From contig JAPPFM010000044.1 in assembly GCA_028821605.1 (NCBI GenBank), forward strand, positions 22,680-86,679: a DNA stretch of 64,000 nucleotides, written 5' to 3'. This document shows positions 53,803 through 61,916 of the stretch, piece after piece (positions within the stretch are counted from its first letter, which is position 1; each line of letters starts with the position of its first letter). This DNA comes from Candidatus Poribacteria bacterium. Lineage in GTDB: Bacteria; Poribacteria; WGA-4E; WGA-3G. The notes under the pieces were generated by a model, which was given only the letters and a program-made list of their open reading frames with translations, was not told where the DNA came from and made no database searches. The translations under genes were made by a program, and so were the position numbers.

Positions 53803-54609
53803 ATGAACAGTCCAAAAACGATAGCCCCCCACTCCGAAAGTAAAAAGCTTCTGTCCCTACCGACACGCGAAGCGGAGCAACTCTTTCAAAGTTACGAGAA
53901 GCAACAGCAATTGGAAATTCTGAGTGCGACTCGCAACCCGAGATCCAGAGAGAAACTCTATTATCTCGTGCCTGATTGTACGGAACTTATCCAAGAAAGT
54001 CCGACCGAGGAAGTCCTCCAAGTTTTGGACACGATGCTCGGCACAGGACTCGCTTCAGTCCTATTGCCGTGTCTTTCAAATGAGCAATTTGAGGAATTAC
54101 TGGACATCGCTGTTTGGCGAGAAGGTAAACTCGATGAAGAGTCATTGGACCTCTGGCTTTTTGAACTTTCTGAATGTGAGCGGGGCGACCTCGGACGATT
54201 TCTCAGAGAACTCGATATCCGCCTATTGGCGGTGCTTCTCCATGGGCGTGTCGCACTCAAGGATGACCACACCGGGATGCTTCTTGAAGCTGGATATTTG
54301 GATCCGGGTTCACCAGCGATTGATTACGCAGATGAGCGTGCTCGGGCGATTTGTAATGCCATGTGGGAAGCGGACGATGAGATTTTTGTAGCGTTCATTC
54401 AGGAACTCTTCTTGATTGATACAGAGGGCAATATTAAGGATGAACTCGCCGCCGTTTTCGATGCAGTACAATCCGACAGAGCTCAACGCGTCGAAGCGCG
54501 TGATAAAGAAGCCGGCATTGATGTTACTGAGTCTGACCTCATAGAAAAAGTCGACTTAGCGTCGCTTACATTTGATGACGACGAGGACGAAGATGACGAA
54601 GACGAATAA
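53803..54609 (+). CDS. DUF6178-like protein, N-terminal half
   Basis: A 268-residue soluble helical protein. ALVLDTMLGTGLASVLLPCL-type segments and LFELSECERGDLGRFLRELD resemble the first half of DUF6178 proteins, which are usually about 500 residues. It ends in an acidic run (TFDDDEDEDDEDE) and overlaps the next gene, in another frame, by 17 bases. The function is unknown. Confidence 0.65.
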   Translation: MNSPKTIAPHSESKKLLSLPTREAEQLFQSYEKQQQLEILSATRNPRSREKLYYLVPDCTELIQESPTEEVLQVLDTMLGTGLASVLLPCLSNEQFEELLDIAVWREGKLDEESLDLWLFELSECERGDLGRFLRELDIRLLAVLLHGRVALKDDHTGMLLEAGYLDPGSPAIDYADERARAICNAMWEADDEIFVAFIQELFLIDTEGNIKDELAAVFDAVQSDRAQRVEARDKEAGIDVTESDLIEKVDLASLTFDDDEDEDDEDE

Positions 54610-55561
54610 GTTTTCTCTTGTGTCGGAGGCGACGCTTGACGGGAGGCTCTTCCTCGCACAAGCGTTGGCGCACGGAGATACGCTTGGTGGCATCCCTCGT
54701 GAGGAGGCGGATACGCTTTATCAGAACATTGCCGCCATTGCCCACAAACTCATTACAATGAAGACGAGAGACCTCTCGGATGAATCGGGGCTCCGGACGC
54801 AGATTCAGACTGCTTTCACCCTCACCAGTCTTGGGTTGGAATACGGGAGCAAAGGCGATCTCGACAAAGCGGTTCGACTTCTTCGTAAAACCCGGGTCGT
54901 CAAATTCTTTCAAATCGGCAATACATTGGGAGAAAAATTATTGGATAGAGCGCGCCATCTTTTAGAAGACGGTGTGATTCTGCCTCCGAGCAGAGATGAG
55001 GAACGCGCCCTCGGCACCACCTACACAGACCTTGAAACAGAAGGCATTCAGATCTATACGCAAGCGGAACTTGAATTTTTAAAGGCGTTGCTGACCTACA
55101 GAACCACTATCCGGACGCTTCAGGTAACAATCAGAGATATAGATACCCCAAGAGCACTGCTCCACTTGTCTGAAATTGATATGATCGATCGACAGTTGGC
55201 ATGTATCGAGAATCGTTGCCATTACGTAAGAGCCTTGCCATTAGATAATCTATTCATGCTGGATCCGCCGCTCAGCATCTTTCCCAATCCCATTGAACAC
55301 CTCACACTCGGCTTGATAGTCAATCTTGTGCTCTATCGCCAAGCTGATTTTCAGTTAGACCCCGACACACGGGAGGATTTTCATAAGTTGGCTTATGAGG
55401 ACGGTGAGATTCGAGCATCGCTCCGAGAGCAGTTGCTCGACTGGATCGCGCAGTATCTTGAACAGACGAATCAACCTGAGCCTGTGAAGGCGTATGCTGT
55501 CTCTTATTGGGATGATTGTCTCCGAATGGAGGGACGACAGGCTTCACCTGAAGCGTCTTAG
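54593..55561 (+). CDS. DUF6178-like protein, C-terminal half
   Basis: A 322-residue soluble helical protein from the ATG at 54593, which has GAGG seven bases upstream. It contains TLTSLGLEYGSKGDLDKAV and HLTLGLIVNLVLYRQADFQL, the latter like the second half of DUF6178. Together with the overlapping upstream gene it would make one typical family member, so the pair is probably a split gene or a frameshift in a repetitive GAY/GAR codon run. The stop overlaps the end of the HEAT-repeat gene. Confidence 0.65.
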   Translation: MTKTNKFSLVSEATLDGRLFLAQALAHGDTLGGIPREEADTLYQNIAAIAHKLITMKTRDLSDESGLRTQIQTAFTLTSLGLEYGSKGDLDKAVRLLRKTRVVKFFQIGNTLGEKLLDRARHLLEDGVILPPSRDEERALGTTYTDLETEGIQIYTQAELEFLKALLTYRTTIRTLQVTIRDIDTPRALLHLSEIDMIDRQLACIENRCHYVRALPLDNLFMLDPPLSIFPNPIEHLTLGLIVNLVLYRQADFQLDPDTREDFHKLAYEDGEIRASLREQLLDWIAQYLEQTNQPEPVKAYAVSYWDDCLRMEGRQASPEAS

Positions 55562-56229
55562 CGATCAGACAACGATTTCTTTGCATCCGCGATTGCTCTG
55601 CGTGCGCGTGGGGTGCCAATATCGTTCAAGGCACGTTCCGCCATGCGACGAAGTTCGGGTTCGGGCGAATTGAGTGCTTCAATTAGCGGTTCAACTGTGG
55701 GGGTACCTATTGTCGCCAGAGCACGCACGACAAGACGGCGGACGTTCCACACTGGATCCGTGAGTGCGTTAATGAGGGCAGGCAAAATCGTATCAAGCGG
55801 TGTGCCGATTTCGCCTAAGGCATAAGCGGCATTCAACCGAATATCCGCTGATTCTGCTGTTAAGGCATCGATGAGATACGGCACGGCAGGTTCACCCAAA
55901 TTTTGCAGGGCAACAGAGCCGACAACGCGGATATTTTCGTCGGGATCTGTGAGCACAGAAATAAGCGCAGGGACAATACGATCAGCGGGGGTTTTGATTT
56001 CGCTGAGTGTCCAGGCAGACATCTCACGAATCTGCGGATTTTCATCGGATAGCCCGTGGATGAGTGCGTCGATCGCCTCCGGTCCCATTTTGACTAAGGC
56101 TTTGGAGGCTTTGGTGCGACGTGCTGCTTCTGTGTCACCGAGTTGATCGACAAGCGTTTTTGCCTGTTGTTCCTGCGACTGACATGCTATCAGACACAAG
56201 AGTATGAGGAGGAAAAAAAAGCACTTCAT
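55558..56229 (-). CDS. HEAT-repeat lipoprotein
   Basis: A 223-residue lipoprotein: signal MKCFFFLLILLCLIAC with a lipobox (LIAC), then five or six HEAT/PBS-lyase-like helical repeats such as ALIHGLSDENPQIREMSAWTL and ALINALTDPVWNVRRLVVRAL. These form a curved scaffold for protein contacts. The start is taken at 56229 because the signal peptide begins there. It is antiparallel to the DUF6178-like gene with a four-base overlap. Confidence 0.88.
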   Translation of the reverse strand: MKCFFFLLILLCLIACQSQEQQAKTLVDQLGDTEAARRTKASKALVKMGPEAIDALIHGLSDENPQIREMSAWTLSEIKTPADRIVPALISVLTDPDENIRVVGSVALQNLGEPAVPYLIDALTAESADIRLNAAYALGEIGTPLDTILPALINALTDPVWNVRRLVVRALATIGTPTVEPLIEALNSPEPELRRMAERALNDIGTPRARRAIADAKKSLSDR

Positions 56230-56372
56230 AGGTGTAACTATAGCAGCGTTTTCAGCTTTTTGCAAGTTGTTGCGTTTGAAAGTTAGAAACCTCGTCAGTG
56301 AATGGACGTTACACTATATCACTAAAGGAGAAACACGGGATTCGCCGCGGTGCGAAAACCGTGAATAAAAAG

Positions 56373-56912
56373 ATGAAATTAGAGACAGCGACATTTGGTG
56401 CAGGTTGTTTTTGGTGTGTTGAGGCAGTCTTTCTGCAATTGGAAGGCGTTCACGAGGTCGTCTCCGGGTACACCGGTGGCACGACTGTTAATCCGACATA
56501 TCAAGCAGTATGTATGGGAATGACGGGGCACGCTGAAGTGATTCAACTTGAGTTTGATCCGGACCTTATTTCATACCAAGAACTGTTGGAAGTTTTCTGG
56601 CACACGCATGATGCGACGACCTTAAATCGACAGGGTGGTGATGTCGGCACCCAATACCGTTCTGCGATTTACTATCACACGGAAGCACAAAAACAGACCG
56701 CGGAACAATCTAAAGCCGAGATCGATGCATCCGATATGTGGGATGACCCGATTGTGACAGAAATTACGCCAGCTGATGTCTTCTATCCTGCCGAAGATTA
56801 CCACCAAAACTATTTTCAACTGAATCCAAATCAGCCGTACTGTCAATTTGTAATTCATCCAAAAATGCGAAAATTCACAAAAGATTTTAAGGATAAACTT
56901 AAAAATGATTAA
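56373..56912 (+). CDS. msrA: Peptide methionine sulfoxide reductase A
   Basis: A 179-residue MsrA that reduces methionine-S-sulfoxide. The catalytic GAGCFWCVEAVF is near residue 10, followed by GYTGG, HTHDATTLNRQGGDVGTQYRS and VFYPAEDYHQNYF. The start at 56373 is conservative; an upstream GTG at 56361 is also possible. The family uses a second Cys near the C-terminus for resolving; one is present in QPYCQFVI. The stop overlaps the next gene by eight bases. Confidence 0.95.
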   Translation: MKLETATFGAGCFWCVEAVFLQLEGVHEVVSGYTGGTTVNPTYQAVCMGMTGHAEVIQLEFDPDLISYQELLEVFWHTHDATTLNRQGGDVGTQYRSAIYYHTEAQKQTAEQSKAEIDASDMWDDPIVTEITPADVFYPAEDYHQNYFQLNPNQPYCQFVIHPKMRKFTKDFKDKLKND

Positions 56913-58539
56913 TAGACACATTTTGAAACCAAGAACAGCCGCTGGCTCCCGGGAGTCAGCAGTCGGCAAAGAGAACTTTAAAAGCCGAAAGCTGAAAACT
57001 ATTTTTGGTGTGCTTATCTGTTTTTTCAGTGTTGGCATCACGATTGCCCAAGAGACATCACCAATCGCCGTACCGGTTATAACAGCGAGACGCGGGACGA
57101 TTGTTTCCACAACGCAGTACGCCGGACATTTAGAACCGCAGGCAGAGGTCAGTGTATTTGCCAATGTTTCGGGGAAGATTGTTAGTCTGAATGCGACTGT
57201 TGGACAAAGTGTGGCGAAAGGCGATGTCATCGCGGAAATCAATTCAAGTGAAGTCACACTTGCGGTGATACGGGCAGAATCAACATTGAGCAGTGCACAA
57301 TCCCAACTCACACTGAAGGAAGCGAACGCCCAAGCAGGTATCGAATCTCAGTTGGCAGTTGCAGAGGAGAAGTTGATGACAGCACAGGCGCAACTTGTCG
57401 AGACGAGATCACTCGCTGAAATACGCGTCCGTAATCAACTGATACAGGCGGAATCGGGGCACAAAGCAGCCAAAGAGACAATTGAAAAATCGAAAACAAA
57501 TGCTGAACAAGCACTGGAACGCGCAAAAGTGGAGCGGGATGACGCGAAAGCGGATTACGATCGAAACAAATCGCTTCACGAAAAACAACTCATCAGTGAT
57601 AGCAACTTTGAATCGGTAGAAAAGCGGTTGAAATTGGCAGAAATCCGTTTAGAAGAGGCTCAGGGCACAGCAGCAAAGTTTGTGGAAGGCTCAACACATC
57701 CTTCCATAGAGAAAGCGAAAGCAGAACTCGCTGTTGCTCAGAAACTTGTGGAGATCCGCAGTTGGGAGCGCGAGATCGCTCTGGCAGAATCAAAGGTCAC
57801 GCAGGCACAAGCGGACCGAGACTCGGCGCAGAAACTGGTGGACGCAAAATCATGGGAACAAGAGATTGCGATTGCGAGGTCGGCGGTAGGTCAAGCCGAA
57901 GAACAACTCAAAGTTGCGCGGGAACAGATGGATGAGACAACTATTAAGTCACCGATTGATGGCGTTATCTCAGCGCGACACTTGAGCGTGGGAGACCATG
58001 CCCGACCCGCTTCGGTACCTGCATCGCAACCGGTATTTAAGGTCATCGGCGTTAATGTCCTCAAAGCGGTTTGGAGTATGCCTGTTGGGGATGCCCGTCG
58101 CATTCATAGCGGCGAACTCGCCCTGATTTCCACGAACGCCGGCATTCGGAACATCGTCGGCACGATTGATTTTATCAGTCCGACAGTTAACCGTGAAAAT
58201 AACACAGTGCTTGTCCACGCCAATGTGCCAAATTCTATGGGAACACTTTCCCACAACGGCGGTCTGAGACCCGGCGGTGCGATCACGGTTTCTATTAAAA
58301 CAGGTGAACGAAAAAACGTCCAATTGGTCCCTTTGCATTCGGTTTTACACATTCAGAACGGCAGCGGGACTATTTTTAAGGTTGAAGAGAATGTAGCACG
58401 CCGAGAACAGGTGAGCGTTGGTGCTGTTTACGGCGGTGAGATAGAGGTTACCTCAAGACTTTTGAACGGCACACTAATAATTGTTGGTGAACAACACCGA
58501 TTACAGGACGGAACACCGGTGTCCATTGTGCGGGATTAG
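56905..58539 (+). CDS. RND efflux/secretion adaptor (HlyD/MFP family)
   Basis: A 544-residue membrane-fusion protein. After a poorly conserved N-terminus and a hydrophobic helix (IFGVLICFFSVGITIA) come the first lipoyl half (VSVFANVSGKIVSLNATVGQSV), a long coiled-coil hairpin (about residues 115-330, e.g. AKAELAVAQKLVEIRSWERE) and the second lipoyl half (IKSPIDGVISARHLSVGDHA), then beta-barrel and membrane-proximal parts. The coiled coil is longer than usual. The first 30 residues are coded by a palindromic intergenic-type sequence (56941-56960). No RND pump follows. Confidence 0.88.
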   Translation: MINRHILKPRTAAGSRESAVGKENFKSRKLKTIFGVLICFFSVGITIAQETSPIAVPVITARRGTIVSTTQYAGHLEPQAEVSVFANVSGKIVSLNATVGQSVAKGDVIAEINSSEVTLAVIRAESTLSSAQSQLTLKEANAQAGIESQLAVAEEKLMTAQAQLVETRSLAEIRVRNQLIQAESGHKAAKETIEKSKTNAEQALERAKVERDDAKADYDRNKSLHEKQLISDSNFESVEKRLKLAEIRLEEAQGTAAKFVEGSTHPSIEKAKAELAVAQKLVEIRSWEREIALAESKVTQAQADRDSAQKLVDAKSWEQEIAIARSAVGQAEEQLKVAREQMDETTIKSPIDGVISARHLSVGDHARPASVPASQPVFKVIGVNVLKAVWSMPVGDARRIHSGELALISTNAGIRNIVGTIDFISPTVNRENNTVLVHANVPNSMGTLSHNGGLRPGGAITVSIKTGERKNVQLVPLHSVLHIQNGSGTIFKVEENVARREQVSVGAVYGGEIEVTSRLLNGTLIIVGEQHRLQDGTPVSIVRD

Positions 58540-58547
58540 AATGGATC

Positions 58548-60737
58548 CTACCCGGAAAAAAGCGTGTAATGACTTGGGAATGGTTTATCCTCAGGCCAGT
58601 ACTCCTTGAACGTTCTCCGGTCTACGCCGAGCGCCTCAATGGCTTCCTTAGGGCTCTTGTATAGGTATGGTGCCCGGCGATAAATATTCCTTTCAATTTG
58701 CGAAAGGGTCATGCCGCCAAAATAGATACAGCCATGAACTTCAGTCAAACGCGCACGATCTCCAGTCAAACGCTTAGATAAAATCTTCAAAGCGAGATGG
58801 ACAGCCCTTATCTTCGCACTGCGACTTTTGTCCCGCCACTCTATACGCGGGAAAAACTCCAAAACAAAGGAAATGACTGACTTTGTGAGAAGTCTTCTGA
58901 TATCCTCACCCCGAAATCGTTCGAGTTCACGTGAAGGCTCTATAGTAGTTTGAAGGGCATTTTTCCTATCATCTCTGTCTTCTTCTGTCCAATATGATAG
59001 CCACTCCTCCAGCTGCTGCATAGGAATATTCAATGCGCTTGCCGCTGCTTCACTATCACCAGCATACTCCTTGACGATATACGAGAGCCGCTTCTCCAGC
59101 TGCTTCACAGGCATATCCAATTCTTTCGCAGCCTTTTCTCTGTCACCACCATGTGCCTTTACGATCTCCTGCAGAACCGCTGTGACGCTACCTCTGAGTG
59201 TTCTTCCTTTTATACTGATGGGCTCGGCTTCGGCACCCATTCTATGCCGATTTGATAATTGAGAAACAGCGTCGTCAACCACCGCCTTAATACGTTCCGA
59301 TAAATCAGGAAGCGTGAACCAAGTCGTGTTCCATTCGACCCTCCAATCCTCAATTTTGCGTTTGGCTTTATCGGCACGGTCGCGCCCATAATTAGAAAAC
59401 TCTACCCACCATCTGGCGATTTGATTGTCAGTGACACCTGACCCCGCATCAGAGATAAACTGACAAAACACTACGACCGGCAAATTAAAAAGGTTTTCAT
59501 ATACCGGTGCTACCAGCGTTTCCGAAGATGTATTTCCGACCTCTTCCTCGGAACTTCCATCATCTCTATACTTCTGGATTTCTGGTGGGAGGTCGTCCAG
59601 TAAAATCACCTCGCCTCGGGAATTGGTTGTCGCGCTTTTGAGGCAGTTCTCTAACTCTCGGACGTTGCCGGGCCAATTATACTCTTGGAACAATTTCAGC
59701 ACTTCTTCAGAAACACCGTATATTGGCTTATCATTTTCTTCCTCAATACGCTGCAGAAAGTACGCCACAAGTAATGGAATATCCTCTTTCCGTTCTCGCA
59801 ACGGAGGCAGGGAGATTTTATAGCCGCAGAGACGATGAAACAGATCCAGCCGAAATTCCTCGCGCTTCACCATTTTCTCCAATTTCTGATTGGTAGCAGT
59901 GATGATCCGCACATCCACCGGATGCTCCTCAATTCCACCCACTCGCCTGATCTTTCTTGTTTGCAGCACATTCAGTAATTTACTTTGGAGTCTTAGTGCC
60001 ATATTGCCGATTTCATCAAGAAAAAGGGTGCCCCCATCAGCTACCTCAAATAGCCCAGGTTTCCTCTCTCTCGCATCTGCGAACGCCCCCGGCTCATGAC
60101 CAAATAACTCATTTTCAAGGAGTTCACTGGGTATCCCACCACAATCAATTGCGATAAACGGTCCCTCTGCACGCTCACTTTCTTCGTGAATTAAGCGCGC
60201 AACCAATCCTTTTCCTGTGCCTGTTTCTCCTTCAATCAGGACTGAAACTTCATAGCGGGCTACACGTCCAATTAATTTGTTTAGTTCAAACATGCCTTTA
60301 TGCTCTCCAACGAGCGGATGCGGGTCCTTAGGGCTTTTTTCACTTTCATCAGAATCGTCATTAGAAATGGAAGGTCGGATAGATAGCCGCTTAAGTGCTC
60401 CGTCAAGCACCTTACAGATATGTTCCTTATCGGTGTCTGTAGACAGAACATCCAATGCTCCGAGAGGCATTGCCTTTCTAGCTGTTTGTACCCCCGCTCC
60501 GATTATAATTACGATTACCGTTGGGTGGTCTTTCTTAATTCGCGCCAACGCCTTCAAACCTGTTTCCGCTGACGATTCCACATTGAGCAAGACAACTATC
60601 CGATCCTCGAATTTTTTAATCTTTCCCAAGCCTTTACGAACGGTGTTAACGATGATAGGGGAATAGTCGTTATCCATCAGGAAATTCTTCAATTCGCCAA
60701 AACTTTGATTGTCGTCAATTATTAGGACTTTTTCCAT
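58548..60737 (-). CDS. Sigma-54-type AAA+ activator with degenerate receiver
   Basis: A 729-residue NtrC-like protein. The receiver (1-120) begins MEKVLIIDDNQ, but the phospho-acceptor position reads LLNVESSAE (Asn for Asp) and the switch Thr and conserved Lys are absent. The AAA+ domain (170-400) has GETGTGKG, GGTLFLDEIG and FRLDLFHRL; the sigma-54 contact loop reads GAFADA instead of GAFTGA. Two FIS-like helices (KAAKELDMPVKQLEKRL; SAALNIPMQQLEEWL-type) and another C-terminal helical domain follow. GAGG before the ATG at 60737 fixes the start. Confidence 0.9.
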   Translation of the reverse strand: MEKVLIIDDNQSFGELKNFLMDNDYSPIIVNTVRKGLGKIKKFEDRIVVLLNVESSAETGLKALARIKKDHPTVIVIIIGAGVQTARKAMPLGALDVLSTDTDKEHICKVLDGALKRLSIRPSISNDDSDESEKSPKDPHPLVGEHKGMFELNKLIGRVARYEVSVLIEGETGTGKGLVARLIHEESERAEGPFIAIDCGGIPSELLENELFGHEPGAFADARERKPGLFEVADGGTLFLDEIGNMALRLQSKLLNVLQTRKIRRVGGIEEHPVDVRIITATNQKLEKMVKREEFRLDLFHRLCGYKISLPPLRERKEDIPLLVAYFLQRIEEENDKPIYGVSEEVLKLFQEYNWPGNVRELENCLKSATTNSRGEVILLDDLPPEIQKYRDDGSSEEEVGNTSSETLVAPVYENLFNLPVVVFCQFISDAGSGVTDNQIARWWVEFSNYGRDRADKAKRKIEDWRVEWNTTWFTLPDLSERIKAVVDDAVSQLSNRHRMGAEAEPISIKGRTLRGSVTAVLQEIVKAHGGDREKAAKELDMPVKQLEKRLSYIVKEYAGDSEAAASALNIPMQQLEEWLSYWTEEDRDDRKNALQTTIEPSRELERFRGEDIRRLLTKSVISFVLEFFPRIEWRDKSRSAKIRAVHLALKILSKRLTGDRARLTEVHGCIYFGGMTLSQIERNIYRRAPYLYKSPKEAIEALGVDRRTFKEYWPEDKPFPSHYTLFSG

Positions 60738-61068
60738 TACTTTACCTCGTATAAAAAGATAGTATAACGTGAGTTTGATAAAAGTGAGATGTTGGGTTTC
60801 GCTTAGACGGACAACCCACAACTTAGGTTATAATTTGGTTTTTTTCATATTATTTAAATTATTAAGTTCTAAGACCATACCTAACTAATATTATACAATA
60901 TTTTTAGGGAAAAGCAAAGAAAATTCTGTGCTGTGTGCGATTTTTAGGAGGTCTCTGTTCAACCTAAGGGAAATCCGCAGAAACACCCAAGCAAAATACC
61001 TACGGGAATTCCAATTTTTATTTTCAAACTCACGTAATGAAAAGTAACAAGAATCTATTTTTTTCTGC
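60738..61068. other. A/T-rich spacer upstream of the activator
   Basis: About 330 bp, A/T-rich, containing the activator's own promoter region but no recognisable motif or gene. Confidence 0.4.
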
Positions 61069-61124
61069 AAAACCTATGCTGATTTTTACAGAACCTGTGC
61101 CGATTTTTACAAAACCTATGCTGG
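61069..61124 (+). promoter_or_regulatory. Three direct repeats at 21-bp spacing, probable enhancer sites
   Basis: AACCTATGCTG (61071-61081), AACCTGTGCCG (61092-61102) and AACCTATGCTG (61113-61123) recur at exactly 21 bp, two helical turns, within a 21-bp tandem repeat. They lie 70 to 112 bp upstream of the predicted start of the sigma-54 promoter at 61162. They are next to the sigma-54 activator gene. Confidence 0.6.
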
Positions 61125-61161
61125 AATCTTCGTTTTCGCGCCTAATATTGACGAAATTGCT

Positions 61162-61177
61162 TGGCATAGATCTTGCT
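61162..61177 (+). promoter_or_regulatory. Sigma-54 promoter
   Basis: TGGCATAGATCTTGCT matches the -24/-12 consensus TGGCAY-R-N4-TTGC-W at every fixed position. Transcription would start near 61188 and run rightward towards the WD40-dockerin gene. No other match was looked for systematically. Confidence 0.7.
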
Positions 61178-61211
61178 ATTATTATGTTTTGCGCGCGAGT
61201 TCGGTAACAAA

Positions 61212-61310
61212 ATGCAAGACAGCATGCCGAAAGTGCACAGGACATATTCATCAATCACCAAAATTTGTTGGATGGCGATTGGGGTTTACCCAAAAATTGG
61301 GTTGAACTAA
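61212..61310 (+). CDS. Possible 32-residue leader peptide
   Basis: ATG at 61212 to TAA at 61308-61310, peptide MQDSMPKVHRTYSSITKICW and 12 more residues. It is the first plus-strand open frame after the sigma-54 promoter. No strong ribosome binding site is present, so expression is doubtful. CCCAA-AAA-TTGGG near its end could form a small hairpin. Confidence 0.3.
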   Translation: MQDSMPKVHRTYSSITKICWMAIGVYPKIGLN

Positions 61311-61317
61311 AAAAATA

Positions 61318-61346
61318 TTGTATTTTATTTTGATTTCGCCTATAAT
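61318..61346 (+). promoter_or_regulatory. Second promoter, sigma-70 type
   Basis: TTGTAT (61318-61323), a 17-bp spacer and a perfect TATAAT (61341-61346). It lies just upstream of the structured element at 61351. Confidence 0.6.
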
Positions 61347-61350
61347 ATCT

Positions 61351-61438
61351 CTTGGCATCCGTAAAATCCTTTATAGGTGGTTCGGCGAGAGGGTCAGTCT
61401 CCCGAACCGCGGCACTGCCAAGCTGAGATTGCCAGTGC
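61351..61438 (+). ncRNA. Possible structured leader RNA with two alternative folds
   Basis: Fold 1: CTTGGCA (61351-61357) pairs with TGCCAAG (61416-61422), enclosing a hairpin GGTTCGG/CCGAACC (61379-61385 with 61402-61408) and GAGA/TCTC. Fold 2: GCACTGCCAA (61412-61421) pairs with TTGCCAGTGC (61429-61438) with one mismatch, and excludes fold 1. It follows the -10 box at 61341 by four bases, so these bases are near a 5' end. No known family was recognised. Confidence 0.45.
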
Positions 61439-61539
61439 GCGTTTAAGTATATCACACATCCCAACTGATGTATATGATATTTTAAGCAGCGTCGTAATTT
61501 TTACTTGATTTTTTTCGGAAGATCTTGTATCATTACGAA

Positions 61540-61632
61540 TGGACGTTGGAGACGGATTGCCAGGGTAGATCCCTCTACCTCCCGTCTCCACCCAACTGGC
61601 AATTGGGTATGCGTCTGAAAATACAACGTCCA
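61540..61632. repeat. 93-nt imperfect palindrome
   Basis: TGGACGTTG (61540-61548) pairs with CAACGTCCA (61624-61632). Inside, AGACG/CGTCT, ATTGCCAG/CTGGCAAT and GGTAGA/TCTACC nest, and GGAGACGG/CCGTCTCC offers a competing pair. It could be a miniature element or an RNA structure in the leader. Confidence 0.6.
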
Positions 61633-61916
61633 AATACCACAATTTTTTGTTTCATTGATGGTCGTGCATCTATACTTTGCAGCCGCTTGCTGCGTACTGG
61701 TTCTGTTGGCGATGCACTCGACATCAGCACCTGAAAGGTTCAGGAATTACCTAAACACGCAAACACTTTTGTTAGTGAGTTTCAAATCTCATCAGTTTGA
61801 ATATCTTTGCAAAACCTGTAACGCCCCAGCGACGCTACAGACTTCTGCGCGGTTTGATGCTGATTCATTTTGGAACGTGCTATAAACGGCACGACAACAA
61901 GGAGGAAGAGGATCCT

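Noticed and set aside
61030..61254. A 74-codon minus-strand frame over the enhancer-like repeats.
   Set aside because: The repeats explain the periodic protein sequence; no start signal, and it overlaps the sigma-54 promoter.
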